A stretch of 64,000 bases of DNA from Phascolarctos cinereus (lineage: Eukaryota > Chordata > Mammalia > Diprotodontia > Phascolarctidae). This document shows positions 44,996 through 55,664 of this stretch, piece by piece. A program made the translations under genes and the position numbers. The stretch is from assembly GCF_002099425.1 (NCBI RefSeq), contig NW_018344285.1:1535001-1599000 (forward strand). Direction: 5' to 3'. Position 1 is the first letter of the stretch. Each line of letters starts with the position of its first letter. The notes under the pieces are model-generated. The model saw only the letters and a program-made list of their open reading frames with translations. It searched no databases and had not been told where the DNA came from.

Positions 44996-46120
44996 ACATC
45001 CAATTGATGAACAGTAATATTGCTGATGAAGGAAGGGCCCAAATATTTTCCATTAATGAAAGGATGAAAGAAATCCCTACTCAGCATGAGATCTTAGCTC
45101 ACTTTGGTTTGGTCGCATGTAGCACATGCCATGTTTTCCCTCAGGGGGCCATATTTCTCCCTCTTGGCTTATTTCAACTGCATTCTTTTCCTTTAATCCC
45201 CTAGAGGGTCTCAGGTCATGAGCAACACATGAATCCATTTTGTTATTTAATCATGCAGTCTCTTCTGAAAATCATTAATACAAAGCATTGAGTGGCATGC
45301 TCTGGAATGTTTAAAAAGAGCACAAAGCCAAAGAAAAAGCCTATTCACATCATGTTTTAAACATATGCAGAATATGTTGAGTTTTCAGGTCAAAGCTGTA
45401 TTCTACACATTAAAAGAAACATCTGTGTCTTTCTTTTATGAGTGGAATCCCATAGGTGCCCTAACATTAAAGACATCTCTAAGTCAAAAATCTTCAGCAG
45501 AAGAAATGGAAAGGCTGGATAACTTCAAACCAAACACCTTGACCTCGTTCTTTTGAAATCTCCATAGCAATCTGGGTACTCAGTCCTAAATCAAATGAGT
45601 TTGATGGTTTTTGCTGCATTCCATATGGAAGCCAGTGCACCTCTTATGTGTCATAATGTTATTTCAGTGGGAAGTTCACTCCAGAAAGGAGGCAGCACCA
45701 GTAGGTCAAGTCCACAGATATAATTTTTCACTTGCTAATCTGAAGCTAGGAAGGGAATTCCTACCTGGAATTGCTTGGCATCCCTAATAGCAGAAGTCAC
45801 ACAGTGAAACAATAAGGAAGGCTTTCTAAAACATACTGTCAGATTCCACAAGCTGAGATACAGTGGCCCAGCAATAGCTGCAGACCTTCAGCAATAAAGA
45901 TGTGCTTCTTCATTTCCTGAGACAGCCTCTCCTTTGACAGGCTGACAATACCTTCCAAGCCCTTCAGACTATCTCTCACTCCCCTTATAAGCAAGTTTGT
46001 TGGCTGACATTAGAAGGCCAATCTGAAAGCCCAGGCTAAGATAACTAAACATGATTTTTAGAGCTTAGAATGCCATCCCCCTTGGTTTCATTGCCTCCTT
46101 ATTCTTTCTAAGCAAGAGAC
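44996..46120. other. Repeat-free stretch; candidate conserved non-coding DNA
   Basis: No dispersed repeat recognised for about 1.1 kb, in contrast to the surrounding density. Mixed composition, with words such as 'ttaatcatgcagtctcttct' and 'cattgagtggcatgctctgg'. ORFs of 63-66 aa at 45004-45204 and 45365-45556 show no family features. Conservation cannot be judged from one sequence. Confidence 0.35.
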
Positions 46121-46122
46121 AC

Positions 46123-46203
<81 letters not shown>
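46123..46203. repeat. (GA)n microsatellite
   Basis: About 40 GA units, pure purine on the plus strand. Confidence 0.97.
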
Positions 46204-47110
46204 AAACTTTCAGTTTTATTAGTATCTCTCTATTTTGCTTTTTAAAAATATGGTTCTTTTTATGATGTATAGTATTTATTTGCTTTAGTTTCCTACCTAT
46301 AAAATGATAAAATGTATTAAGTTGGTCTATTCCCTTTGTTGCTACAGCAATAACATTCCTTGCGTTTCATGTGGCAGTCTACTGCATTTATGATAGAGAA
46401 GAAAAATTTTCATGATAATGAAAAAAAAGAAGTAAATCACCACCTGTATCTTCCTGACATTAAGATTCCTTAATCTCATATTTGCAAATGCTTTAGAAGC
46501 CAAAGGGCCAGAAGTTTTTGGGCTTGGAGCAATACATGAGAGTTAATGAGTAGGAATAAGAGGTTGAAGTAGAAAGATGTCAGGATAAAGAGAGTCATTC
46601 TTTAAAGTCTCAAATCAATAGAAAAACAATTTATTTATGAATATTAAATACCCATTTTTCAAAGTATTCACTATAGCAAGACAACTGAAATTTGGGTATT
46701 TCCTCAATACCTTAATTTAAATTACTCTTTGTAATCCCCTTGTCCCACCCTCACATAAACATTTAAAAAATTTGGGGGCAGCTTTTTTTTTTTAATGTAT
46801 TCTTGTTTAGTGAAAGGGAAATGGAGTTTAAACTTAGCATAAACTGGAGTTGGAATGTTTAACATCCAAGAGGTGTTCAGTTTGGCTTCAGGGACGGCTA
46901 TGAATGTTTATTACAAGGGTTGTATTTTTCTTTTCTTTTTTCCCAGGACAAAGGTGGGAGGGAGAGAAAAATAAATGTTTTTTAATTAAAATAGCATTTC
47001 ATAAATCACTGGTGAAAATACTTATGCATTTGTTGGGGGTGGGCAGAATGGAGTGACTTAAGATACAGGGAAAGTTTAAGATTTATATAATAAGTTATCT
47101 TAGACATAGA
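46204..47110. other. No recognisable feature
   Basis: AT-rich with poly-T at 46783-46794 and a T/C-rich run at 46925-46945. Nothing else recognised. Confidence 0.4.
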
Positions 47111-47111
47111 A

Positions 47112-47350
47112 TAAACTCCAGGCATCTAGGTATCACAGTTGAGAGACTGCTGGGACTAGAGTCAGGAAGACCTGAATTTAAATAAGGCCTCAGGTACCCA
47201 ATAGCTGAGTAACCCTGGGCAAGTCATTTAACTTCTGTTTGCTTCTGTTTCCCTGACAGTAAAATTCAGATAATAATTGTTGTGAAGGTCAAATGAGATA
47301 ATATTTGTAAAATACTTAGCACTGTGCTGGGCACATAGTAGGTACAATGT
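47112..47350 (+). mobile_element. THER1/MIR-type CORE-SINE
   Basis: 'gactagagtcaggaagacct', 'gggcaagtcatttaacttct', 'aaggtcaaatgagataatat' and 'tgtgctgggcacatagtagg' in sense order. Confidence 0.8.
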
Positions 47351-47599
47351 GCTATTTGTTGTTGTTGTTATCCCAGGGTCAAGTGAAACTGAAGAAATGT
47401 CTGGAAAGAGAAGTAATCTTTACACGTACCACACCTTGATATGTCTAACTTATTTCATATATTTGGGTAATCCTTCCATTCATACAGATTACAACACATT
47501 TATGTGCTAGAAAACCATCTTCATGCATTGATGTAGCTAATACAAAAGTCATCATGGACCCTTCCTCTGTCCCTACTCCTACTTCTCCTCCTCCTCTGC

Positions 47600-47790
47600 A
47601 CCAGAATTCGGGCTAGTTGTTCCTTCCTTTTGCAAGTTGAGACCTTTCATTTTCCTTGCTTATCATATTGAAACCAGACATTGCAGACGTCTGATCAACT
47701 TAGCTCTGAACTTCCAAGCTCGAGCTATCCACCAACTTAAGCCTCCCCAGTAGCTGGGGTTACTACCCTATGCCAGTATGTCTTCTGCTT
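47600..47790 (-). pseudogene. 7SL (SRP) RNA pseudogene, reverse
   Basis: Compared from memory with mammalian 7SL RNA read backwards, landmarks appear in order: 'ttcgggctagttgttccttc' then 'ttgcaagtt' (the GGTT..CCTCCTTAGGCAACCT part), 'tatcatattg' (CACCATATTG), 'attgcagacgtctgatcaac' (AGTGCGGACACCCGATCGGC), 'gcctccccagtagctggggt' (GCCTCCCGAGTAGCTGGGAC). Both S-domain and Alu-domain parts are present, so it is a retrocopy of 7SL, not an Alu-like SINE. 7SL RNA is the scaffold of the signal recognition particle. Strongly diverged and surely inactive. Confidence 0.62.
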
Positions 47791-47794
47791 GTGT

Positions 47795-48650
47795 CTCTTT
47801 GAAATTAGATAGGATGATCTTTTTTTTTTTTTTTTAGTGACAGTCCTTCATGAAGTTCACATTTGAAAGCTTTCTAGCTTGATAGGACCAGTTAGGTTAG
47901 GTCTTTTACTCTGCTTATCTAGCTTTCAAGAACATCCTTATACTGATGAGGAAAAGTCATAACTAACAATTTAGATGTCTGGGCTAATCAACATGAGCCA
48001 TTCCCTGAAACTAACTTCTGAAGACAAAATTAGACCTTAAATTCAGCAGGAGTCAGAGACATAATGCACTAGTCTCCACCAACAGTGAGCCTGCCATTGC
48101 TAGAAAGAGCATCTGGGGGTGGGGGTGGGGTGGACTGGACAGGGAAGTTGAAGGGAAGGAAGTTGGCCAGTTTCCTTAAAAAAAACCATACTTCTTGATA
48201 TCTTTTGTTTTTAAATCAATTTCACTTCTAAATCTATCTTTTCCTCCTCCCCTACCCAGAAAAAAAAAAGATCCCTTGTCACAAAGATTTTTTTTTCAGA
48301 AAGGGGAAAAAAGCAGTTCTGCAAATCCAGTAAACACATCACTCATGTCTAGAAGTATAAGTAATATTCGAAACCTGTAGGCCTCTACCTTTTCAAAGGA
48401 TGAAGGGAAACATATTTTCTCAGCTGTTTTCTAGGTCCCATGCTTAGGCAAAATTAGCTTATTATTTTCACTCAGCATTATTTTTGCTAATTAGGTGTTA
48501 ACCTCAGTAGTTACTGTGTTGAAAGAACAACATAAAAGAAACTATCAGCACCCTTTAAATTTCTGTCACTGTGCCCCAAATAATAAATCTCTGATGAAAC
48601 AACAGAGAATAACTCTATTAGGTACAAAAAGAATCATTATTAGATTAAAG
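47795..48650. other. No recognisable gene
   Basis: Poly-T at 47820-47836 and a GGGGGTGGGG patch at 48114-48131. No family recognised. The 61-aa ORF at 48195-48380 is unremarkable. Confidence 0.4.
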
Positions 48651-48654
48651 AAAC

Positions 48655-48703
48655 ATGAGTGAATGAATGATCAAATGAATGAATAAATGAATGAATGAAT
48701 GAA
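48655..48703. repeat. (GAAT)n microsatellite
   Basis: GAATGAAT units with A and TC interruptions. Confidence 0.9.
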
Positions 48704-48734
48704 CAAAAAACTAGAGCTACATGACAGATAGATA

Positions 48735-48972
48735 GCTAACAATGGCTAACATTTATGTGGCCATTAATGTGGGCCAGATACTATGCTAAGTGCTTGACAA
48801 TTATTATCTCATTTGATGCTCACAACAACCCTGGGAAGCAGTGCTATTATTATTCCCATTTTACAGATGGGACACATTTATAGAGTCACACATCTGGTAA
48901 GTGCCTGAGGCCAGATTTGAACTCAGGTCTTACTAACTCTGGGTACAGCATTCTATCCACTCTGTCAGCTCT
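48735..48972 (-). mobile_element. THER1/MIR-type CORE-SINE, reverse
   Basis: 'aatggctaacatttatgtgg', 'ctcatttgatgctcacaaca', 'attcccattttacagatggg' and 'cagatttgaactcaggtctt'. Confidence 0.8.
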
Positions 48973-48973
48973 C

Positions 48974-49037
48974 TAGATAGATAGATGGATGGATGGATGG
49001 ATAGGTGAATAGAGTAGATAGATAAATAGGTAATGAT
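48974..49037. repeat. (GATA)n/(GATG)n microsatellite
   Basis: GATA units flanking a GGAT run. Confidence 0.9.
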
Positions 49038-49625
49038 AGATAGTAGGTACATAGACTACTTCACGAGTCTTTTACAGGCTGTAGAAATCAAATATTGATG
49101 AAAGGAGTCAAGAGCTTGATCTTTGTCTAGTGTGAGTTACTGCTCTGAAAGTAGATGTTTGTCATTGGTTTGTGCTTTTATTAATTAACAGAGATCTCAT
49201 TTTTGACAGATCCAGGATTTCACTGCATGATGGAGTTAGAAAGCAGGTCTGAATAATTAGATAGGGGCAAATCAAACCCTGAAGAACACAACTGTACCAA
49301 TACAGAGGGGGGGAAATCTCCCTGGTGAAGTTTTCACAGTTCTGAAATCCCTATAGAAGTTAGATGGGAGTTAGTTTCATTGCAGACAGATGAACTGGGA
49401 ATGGATAGCTGAACTCATTCACAATGATATGGTAGTAGAAGCTGGCAAAGCAAGTGCCAACCACATTCTGTGTGAGCTGAGTAAAACAGAAGCCAAGAGT
49501 TGTGCTTCTTGTTAAATAGTCTACTATCAAGTTATGTTTCCTACTTCACCCTAATGTAATCAATTAGAAACCTGTAGAGCAAAGACAATAAGGTGAACAG
49601 AAAAAAAAATGCAGTTAAATAGGAA
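49038..49625. other. No recognisable feature
   Basis: Apparently unique sequence, no repeat family recognised, no long ORF. Confidence 0.35.
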
Positions 49626-49629
49626 TCAT

Positions 49630-49790
49630 TAGATCATAGATTTGTAGGTAGAAGGTATCTCAGAGGTCAACTAGTACCAGTCTCTCTTATTACATATGAG
49701 GAAAAATTAGGTCTTGAGAATTTATGTGACTTATCCTAAGTCACCCAAGTAGTACATGATAGAGTCAAGAATAAAGCCCAAGCCACCGCA
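49630..49790 (-). mobile_element. MIR-type SINE, reverse
   Basis: 'agatcatagatttgtaggta', 'atctcagaggtcaactagta' and 'acatatgaggaaaaattagg'. Confidence 0.6.
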
Positions 49791-49805
49791 TTAAAAACAC
49801 CGCTG

Positions 49806-50922
49806 TTGCGGACAGAGCCAAGATGGAGGAATTAAGACATTCTCCTTCAAAAAACTTATATAATGCCCAAAAATCAAATTGTAGAGTAGAAGAACCAACA
49901 AAAGGTCAGGATAATACTTTTTTTTTCCAGCCTAAGATAGCTGAGGAGGAGGGCAGACAAGATCTGTGACACCAGAATGGGAACCAGCCCAGAACCTCAC
50001 TGTGGAACACCAGCTGTAGGATTTAGAGGCCATAACAGCTGCAGGTTTGGGAGCCCTGAGCCCAGAAATAGTAAGGGGTTTGAACAACTGGTAAGAAAAA
50101 GATTATAGGTGACCCTTTGCTGGCACTTGGTGCAGAGTCTGGTACACTTTGGCCACTCTATTGCACATACATAGTTCTGGGTCACAGTTCCAGGATGAAG
50201 AGGCATACTTCTAGTCAGTCATAAAGAAGCAAGGGCCATGGATATAGTTCCAAGGCAGAGAAGATTTCAGCACTTGTGCCTGCAGGGAAACAGGTGATCT
50301 GATCACAGTTCCAGGACTCAGAGGATCACTAGTGCTTGTGACTTCAGGGAAGCAGTGCCTTTCTTGGGTGAAGACCAGAATATGGACCCAGAGAGCAAGA
50401 ACACAACTCTTCCTGGATCTCACAACCTTGGAGGAATCCAAATGCTTACAGAGCCCAAGGACTAGCTCTGGAAACAGCAACATGAAAAATCCTGAAGCTT
50501 GAGATATTGCCTCCCAACCCCAAAGTGATCAGAGACCAATTTTAAAATCCAGGTCAAAATCAAGAAGTAAACTGGAAAAGATGAGCAACCATACAAAAAT
50601 AGAACTTGAAGATAGAAATCTACTATGATGTTAGAGAAAACCAAGACACAGACTCAGAAGAAAACAATCTTAAAATAGCTATAAACAAAGGATCATAGGG
50701 AAAAAAAACATGTTAATTTGACATAAGCTCAACAAGAATTTCTGGTACAGTTCAAGAAAGAGATAAGAGTAGCAGAGGAAAAAAATGGGAAAGGAAATTA
50801 GAATGATGCAACAAAATTAAGAAAATCAAACTAACAGCTTGGTAAAAGAGTCAGAAAAATATTGTTAAAAAATCCTTAAAAACAGAATTAATCTAATGAC
50901 AAAAGAGGCACAAAAATTCACT
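49806..50922 (+). mobile_element. L1-family 5' UTR and ORF1 start (outer layer)
   Basis: Begins 'ggacagagccaagatggagg', which has the AAGATGG word (YY1-like) found near the start of L1 elements. A long non-coding leader follows, then ORF1-like text 'ggaaattagaatgatgcaac' and 'aacagcttggtaaaagagtc'. It stops at about 50922, where a second L1/HAL1 5' end begins. No useful frame remains. Confidence 0.6.
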
Positions 50923-51284
50923 GTTGGGAGGAGGGAGACAAGATGATGGGGAAAAGCCAGCGATTCATTTGAGCTCTCCCTAAAATCTCTCTAAACAACT
51001 TTAAATAATTCCTCAAAACAAATTCTGGAGTGGCAGAACCCATAAAAACATAGAGTGAAGCAATTTTCCAGCATAAGCAACTTAGAAAGTCAGCTGGAAA
51101 TGTCTATTGTACCAGGGTGAGAGTGAGCAAAGTTCAGCACAGGCTGTGCCCCAGCAAACTAGCAGCAGGACATAGGGGTGACTGAATCAGTGGTGGCAGT
51201 GATGGCTTGCAGTTCTCTTACATCACAAATGGTAAGGGGGTGAAACAACTAATCAGAAGGAGATTACGGGGTTTCCTTTGCTGG

Positions 51285-51906
51285 TGATTGATAAATCTTA
51301 TAAGGAAAGATCTTCCATGTCCCCTGTACAACTCTAAACATTGGGCTATAAGCCAGAGTGTGTTATCTATGTTGACCTGAGAATTTAGCCAGTTCTCAGA
51401 TGTGCTCTGGGAACCTGGACAATTCATCAGAACATATCAAGTCAATTAATGTTCTAAGATGTTTTGCTTGCTCCAGTACCTTGGCCAGTTCCTGGACCAA
51501 GTAAAAACATCTACTAGAATCATGGACACCTCTGGCACGGGGCCTTCTTTGTTAGAGGCCTTATTTAAATCCTAATTGGGAAAGCCATCTTTGGATTCTC
51601 ACCCATGGAGAGGACGCTGTGCCTGGGACTTTCCCAATTGAGACCCTGAAAGCTGTAACCCGGGAATCCCCAGCTTGGACTTCAGGTGTTGGTGCTTCCC
51701 TGAATTGGTGATGTTTTCTTATACTATTGCTGATCTTTGTATTCTTAGCCTGACTACAGTTGTATTGCTAATTGTATGTTGCTGCAAATCTACCTTTTCT
51801 ATACCTATATTATAATCTTTATTAAAGCTACCTTCACTTCTCTCTCTAGGAGTGTGTCTTACTGTAGAAGCAAATCCAAATAACATTTTTCTTCCTTACT
51901 TACACA
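51285..51906 (+). mobile_element. Solo LTR, fossil
   Basis: 622 bases starting tgattgataa and ending acttacaca (TG...CA). Flanked by the 5-bp duplication gctgg at 51280-51284 and 51907-51911. An attaaa signal lies at about 51822. HAL1 leader sequence is continuous across it, which makes this a solo LTR. Orientation plus is inferred from the signal. Family not named. Confidence 0.75.
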
Positions 51907-52710
51907 GCTGGCAGCAAGGGAAGGACTCTGTTTCAGTGCTAATATTTGGACTAAGTCAAAGATCTCTGTCCCAGTCCTAGGGTGAGGAGGAACCGTAGCA
52001 GAGCAAAGCTTGAAGCCACAGAGGAGTGGGGACCCTGGTCATACTTGCAGGGTGCAAGAGAGTGTTGTGGTTGCTTATAGACAAGAACACAGGCCAGTAG
52101 TAAACACGTCTCTCCCTAAGTCATATCATCTTGGAAGAAACAAAAATTTAGAGGTCTCCAGAATTATCTCTGAAAACAGTTGCACAAAAAATTTGAAGCT
52201 TGGAACAGTACCCTTTACATTCTGGAAACAGTTCCATTTTAGCATAAAGTTAGATGTCAAGAAAAATGCTGGAAAAATGATCAAACAGCATAAAAAATGA
52301 TCTTGACTATAGAAGGTTATTATGATAACAGGGAAGATGAAAACACAAATTCAGAAGAAGACAACTAAGTCAAAACTGCTGCATCAAAAGACAGAAAAAT
52401 ATGAATTGGTCTCAGGCCATGGAAGAGGTCTGAAAGGATTTTTAAAATCAAGTAAGAAAGGTAGAGGAAAAAATAGGAAGAGAAATGAGAGTGATGCAAG
52501 AAAATCACGAAAAAAGAGTCAACAGCTTGGCAAAGGGGGCACAAGAAATATTAAAGAAAATAACACCTTAAAAAATAGACTAGGCCAAATGGTAAAAGAA
52601 GCACCAAAAATCCAATGAGAAGAAGAATGCCTTGAGAAGCAAAATTGCCTAAATGGAAAAATATCTACAAAAATACACTGATGAGAAGCTCTCCTTAAAA
52701 AGCAGAAGTG

Positions 52711-53925
52711 GAGCCTTTGTGGCACCCATCGAGGCTGGGTTGGCTGTTCTGGTCCAGGATGCAGCATATCCAGTGGTCGCACAGTGTGCAGGAAGTGCCT
52801 GGCACTCTATGAAGAGGAGAGTAGTCTCCTGGTAGTCTACGGGAGCAGCCTAGCTGCCCATGGCAAGGAGCTGGTGGACAGGAATATTGATTGCTTCATT
52901 CCTGTCACCAAGCTTAAGTATAACTTTGATGTGGACACTGCATGTGGGGAAGAAACTGGGGCTCTTGGTGTTTCCCTATCTGCACCAGGATTGGGAGGTG
53001 CAGTACCAGCAGGACATGCTGGTGGCCCTAAGGTTCTACATCAACACGCCAGATCTCTACATTTTAGCTATGGCTTTCATCACATACATCCAGGTTGCTG
53101 GCCTAGTGCTGGGGACGCAGGACAGGTTCTCCCCTGACTTCCTGTGTCTGCAGACTAGCTCAGCTCTGCACTGGCTCACAGTGGACGTGCTGGCCATTCT
53201 TCTGAGCCTTTATGTGGTCACTGTCAACACAGATCTCACCACCATCAACCTGCTGGCCTTCTCAGGGTAAAAGTGTATAGGGATGATTGGTTAGGTCATG
53301 ACTGGCCTGCTCTTTGGGAGGACTGGCTACTACCTGGTGCTCAGCTGATGTTGTGTGGCCATCTTCATCTTCATGATCAAGACCCTTTGATTGAAAATCC
53401 TATCCAAAATGGCAGGTGAAGGCATCCTGGTCTGAGGATGGTGGAACCAGCTTCGCATGTACCTGACGTTGGCCATTGTGGGCTGCCCAGCCCCTCTTCA
53501 TGTACTGGCTCACCTTTCACCTGGTCAGATGAAGGGCCCAGGAGGCTGCTCAGACCCAGAGTAAGGATTAGATAGGAGCAGGTTGCTGACCTCTGCAAAC
53601 CTGAGAAGCAGGAAGTGGAATCCATAGGAGATAGGAGTCCATCACTCTAGACTGAGCTGCTCTCCCTCACCCTAAGGAGTCCCTGGCCCTTTAACTGGAA
53701 CCTGCCCTGCCTTCTCCACAAAGATTCATCTCCTCCTTGCCTGTTGTGCTTGAGTTGAGTCCCGAACCTCCTTGCCCTAGGAAAGAGCCCATCCCCCTCC
53801 CCATTTCCTCTTCCTCCTCCTCTAAGGTGCTTAGAGATATCTAACTGCACAGCATGATCCAAGCTGGGGTTGCTGCCCATGGTGTCCATTATAGGAAGAA
53901 ATAAATTCCTTGGGGATGAAAAATA
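52711..53925 (+). pseudogene. YIF1B: YIF1B processed pseudogene
   Basis: YIF1B is a multi-pass protein of the Golgi/ER membrane in the Yip1/Yif1 trafficking family. Readable homology starts near 52838 with [18 protein letters not shown], then FIPVTKLKY. After a frame change around 52940-52950 it continues [42 protein letters not shown] and [20 protein letters not shown]. The frame stops at 53268-53270 in place of the expected Tyr, and another in-frame stop follows. Homology runs on (GLLFG, GYYLVL, NQLRMYLT) to the family's own end LTFHLVR and stop at 53530-53532. A 3' UTR with aataaa at about 53900 and an A-rich end follow. No introns: a retrocopy. The N-terminal third is missing or unrecognisable (52711-52835). 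It matches the YIF1B paralogue better than YIF1A ([16 protein letters not shown]). Confidence 0.85.
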
Positions 53926-53964
53926 TGGAAAAATGGAAAAAAAGAAGGTACAAAACTTCACTGA

Positions 53965-54129
53965 AGGGGCAGCTAGTGGTGCAGTGGATAGAGCACTGGC
54001 TCTGAAGTCACGAGGACCTGATTTCAGATCCAGACTCAGACCAAACACTTGACACATACTTGTTGTGTGACCTGGGCAAGTCACTTAACCCCAATTGCCT
54101 AAAAACAAACAAATAAACAAACAAACAAA
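53965..54129 (+). mobile_element. WSINE1-like SINE with target duplication
   Basis: 'aggggcagctagtggtgcag', 'tggatagagcactggctctg', 'gggcaagtcacttaacccca' and an (AAAC)n tail. The 14-bp duplication caaaacttcactga at 53951-53964 and 54130-54143 flanks it. Inserted just downstream of the YIF1B retrocopy. Confidence 0.9.
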
Positions 54130-54446
54130 CAAAACTTCACTGATTGAAAAAAGAAAACTCTTTAAAAAGTAGAATTTGCAAAATGGAAAAGGAGATACAA
54201 AAGCCTAATAAAGAAAATAAATCCTTAAAAATTAGAATTTAGCAAGCAAGTGGAAGCTAATGACTTTATGACATGTTGAGAAATAATAAAACAAAATCAA
54301 AAGAAAAAAAAAAGAAGAAAATGTGAAATAACTCTTTGGAAAAACAACTGACCTGGAAAATAGATCCAGGAGAGATAATTTAAGAATTATTGCAGCATCC
54401 AAAAAAAAGGGGGGCTTAGATATCATCTTTCAAGAAATAATCTAGG

Positions 54447-54611
54447 GGGGCAGCTAGGTGGGGCAGTGAGCACCGGCCCTGAAGTCAGGAGGACCTGAGA
54501 TCAGTTCTGGCCTCAGACCAAACACTTGACACTTACTAGCTGTGTGACCCTGGGCAAGTCACTTAACCCCAATTGCCTAAAAAAAAAGCAAAAAGAAAAA
54601 GAAAAAGAAAA
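54447..54611 (+). mobile_element. WSINE1-like SINE with target duplication
   Basis: 'ggggcagctaggtggggcag', 'gaagtcaggaggacctgaga', 'gctgtgtgaccctgggcaag' and an AAAAG-rich tail. The 15-bp duplication aagaaataatctagg (54432-54446) and aagaaacaatctagg (54612-54626) flanks it. Inserted in HAL1 ORF1. Confidence 0.9.
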
Positions 54612-55664
54612 AAGAAACAATCTAGGAAAATTACCCAGATATTCTACAACCAGAAGGCAAAATAGATATGGAAAGAATCAACCAATAACCTCCTAAAAGA
54701 GATCCCCAAATGAAAACTCCCAGAAATATTAGAGCCAAATTCCAGAACTGCCAGGTCAGGGAGAAAATATTGCAAGCAGCCAGAAGGAAACAATTCAAAT
54801 GCTGTAGAACCACAGTCAGTATTACTCAAGACTTAACAGTTTCTGCATTAAATAATTAGAGGGCTTGGATTATGATACCCTGAAGGGCAAAACAGCCAGA
54901 AGTACAAATAAGAACCACCCACACAGCAAAGCTAAGTGTAACCCTTCCAGGGAAAAAATGAACATTCAATGAAACAGGGAATTTTCAATAATTCCTGATG
55001 AAAAGGTCATAACTGAATAGAAAATCTGACTTCCAAATTCAAGACTCAAGAGAGACATAAAAGGTAAATAGGAAAAAGAAATCATGAGGGATTTAATAAG
55101 TTTAAACTGTTTACAATCCTCCATGAGAAAATACTTGTTACTCTTAATAACTTTGTCATTATTAGGGCAGTTAGAAGGGGTATACATAGACAGAGGGCAT
55201 AATTGTGATTTTAATATGATAGGATGATTATCTTTAAAAAAATTTAGTTAAATTAAGGATTGGGAAAGAGGAACACACTGGGAGAAAGGTTAAAGAGAGG
55301 TAGAATGAGGTAAATTATCTGACATAAAAGAGGCACAACAGAGGTTTTATAGTAGAGGGGAAGATGAGGGAGATGGCAGGGAATGCTTGAACCTCACTCT
55401 CATTGGAATTGGCTCAAAGAGGAAGTAATATAATCACTTAGTTGAGTATAGAAATTTGTCTTACCCTATAGGCAAAGAAAAGAGGAAGGGGATAAATAAA
55501 GGGCAGTGGACAGATAGAAGGAAGGGTAGATTGAAGTAGGTAAAAGTCATAAGCAAAACACTTTTGAGAATGGGCAGAGTAAAAGGAGAGAGAAGGATAA
55601 ATGGGGGGAAATAGGATGGAAGGAAATACATGGTAATCCTCACTGTGGGGAAAAATAAAGCAAG

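Larger units (their letters stand above)
50923..55664 (+). mobile_element. HAL1-type element, heavily interrupted
   Basis: A second 5' end ('gggagacaagatgatgggga', 'gagctctccctaaaatctc') lies inside the first. The leader is cut by a solo LTR (51285-51906) and resumes at 51907. ORF1 text runs 52320-52705 ('agaaatgagagtgatgcaag'), is cut by the YIF1B retrocopy and a WSINE1, resumes at 54144-54446 ('aacaactgacctggaaaata'), is cut by a second WSINE1, and goes on from 54627 through the C-terminal domain (to about 55060) to the purine-rich 3' block at 55260-55640. Unlike the copy at 15 kb, this one keeps the region after ORF1 RITQD. ORF1 is no longer open. Confidence 0.65.

Noticed and set aside
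52784-53270. ORFs of 117 and 136 aa as functional genes
   Set aside because: They are two frames of one broken YIF1B retrocopy, with stops before the family's own end.
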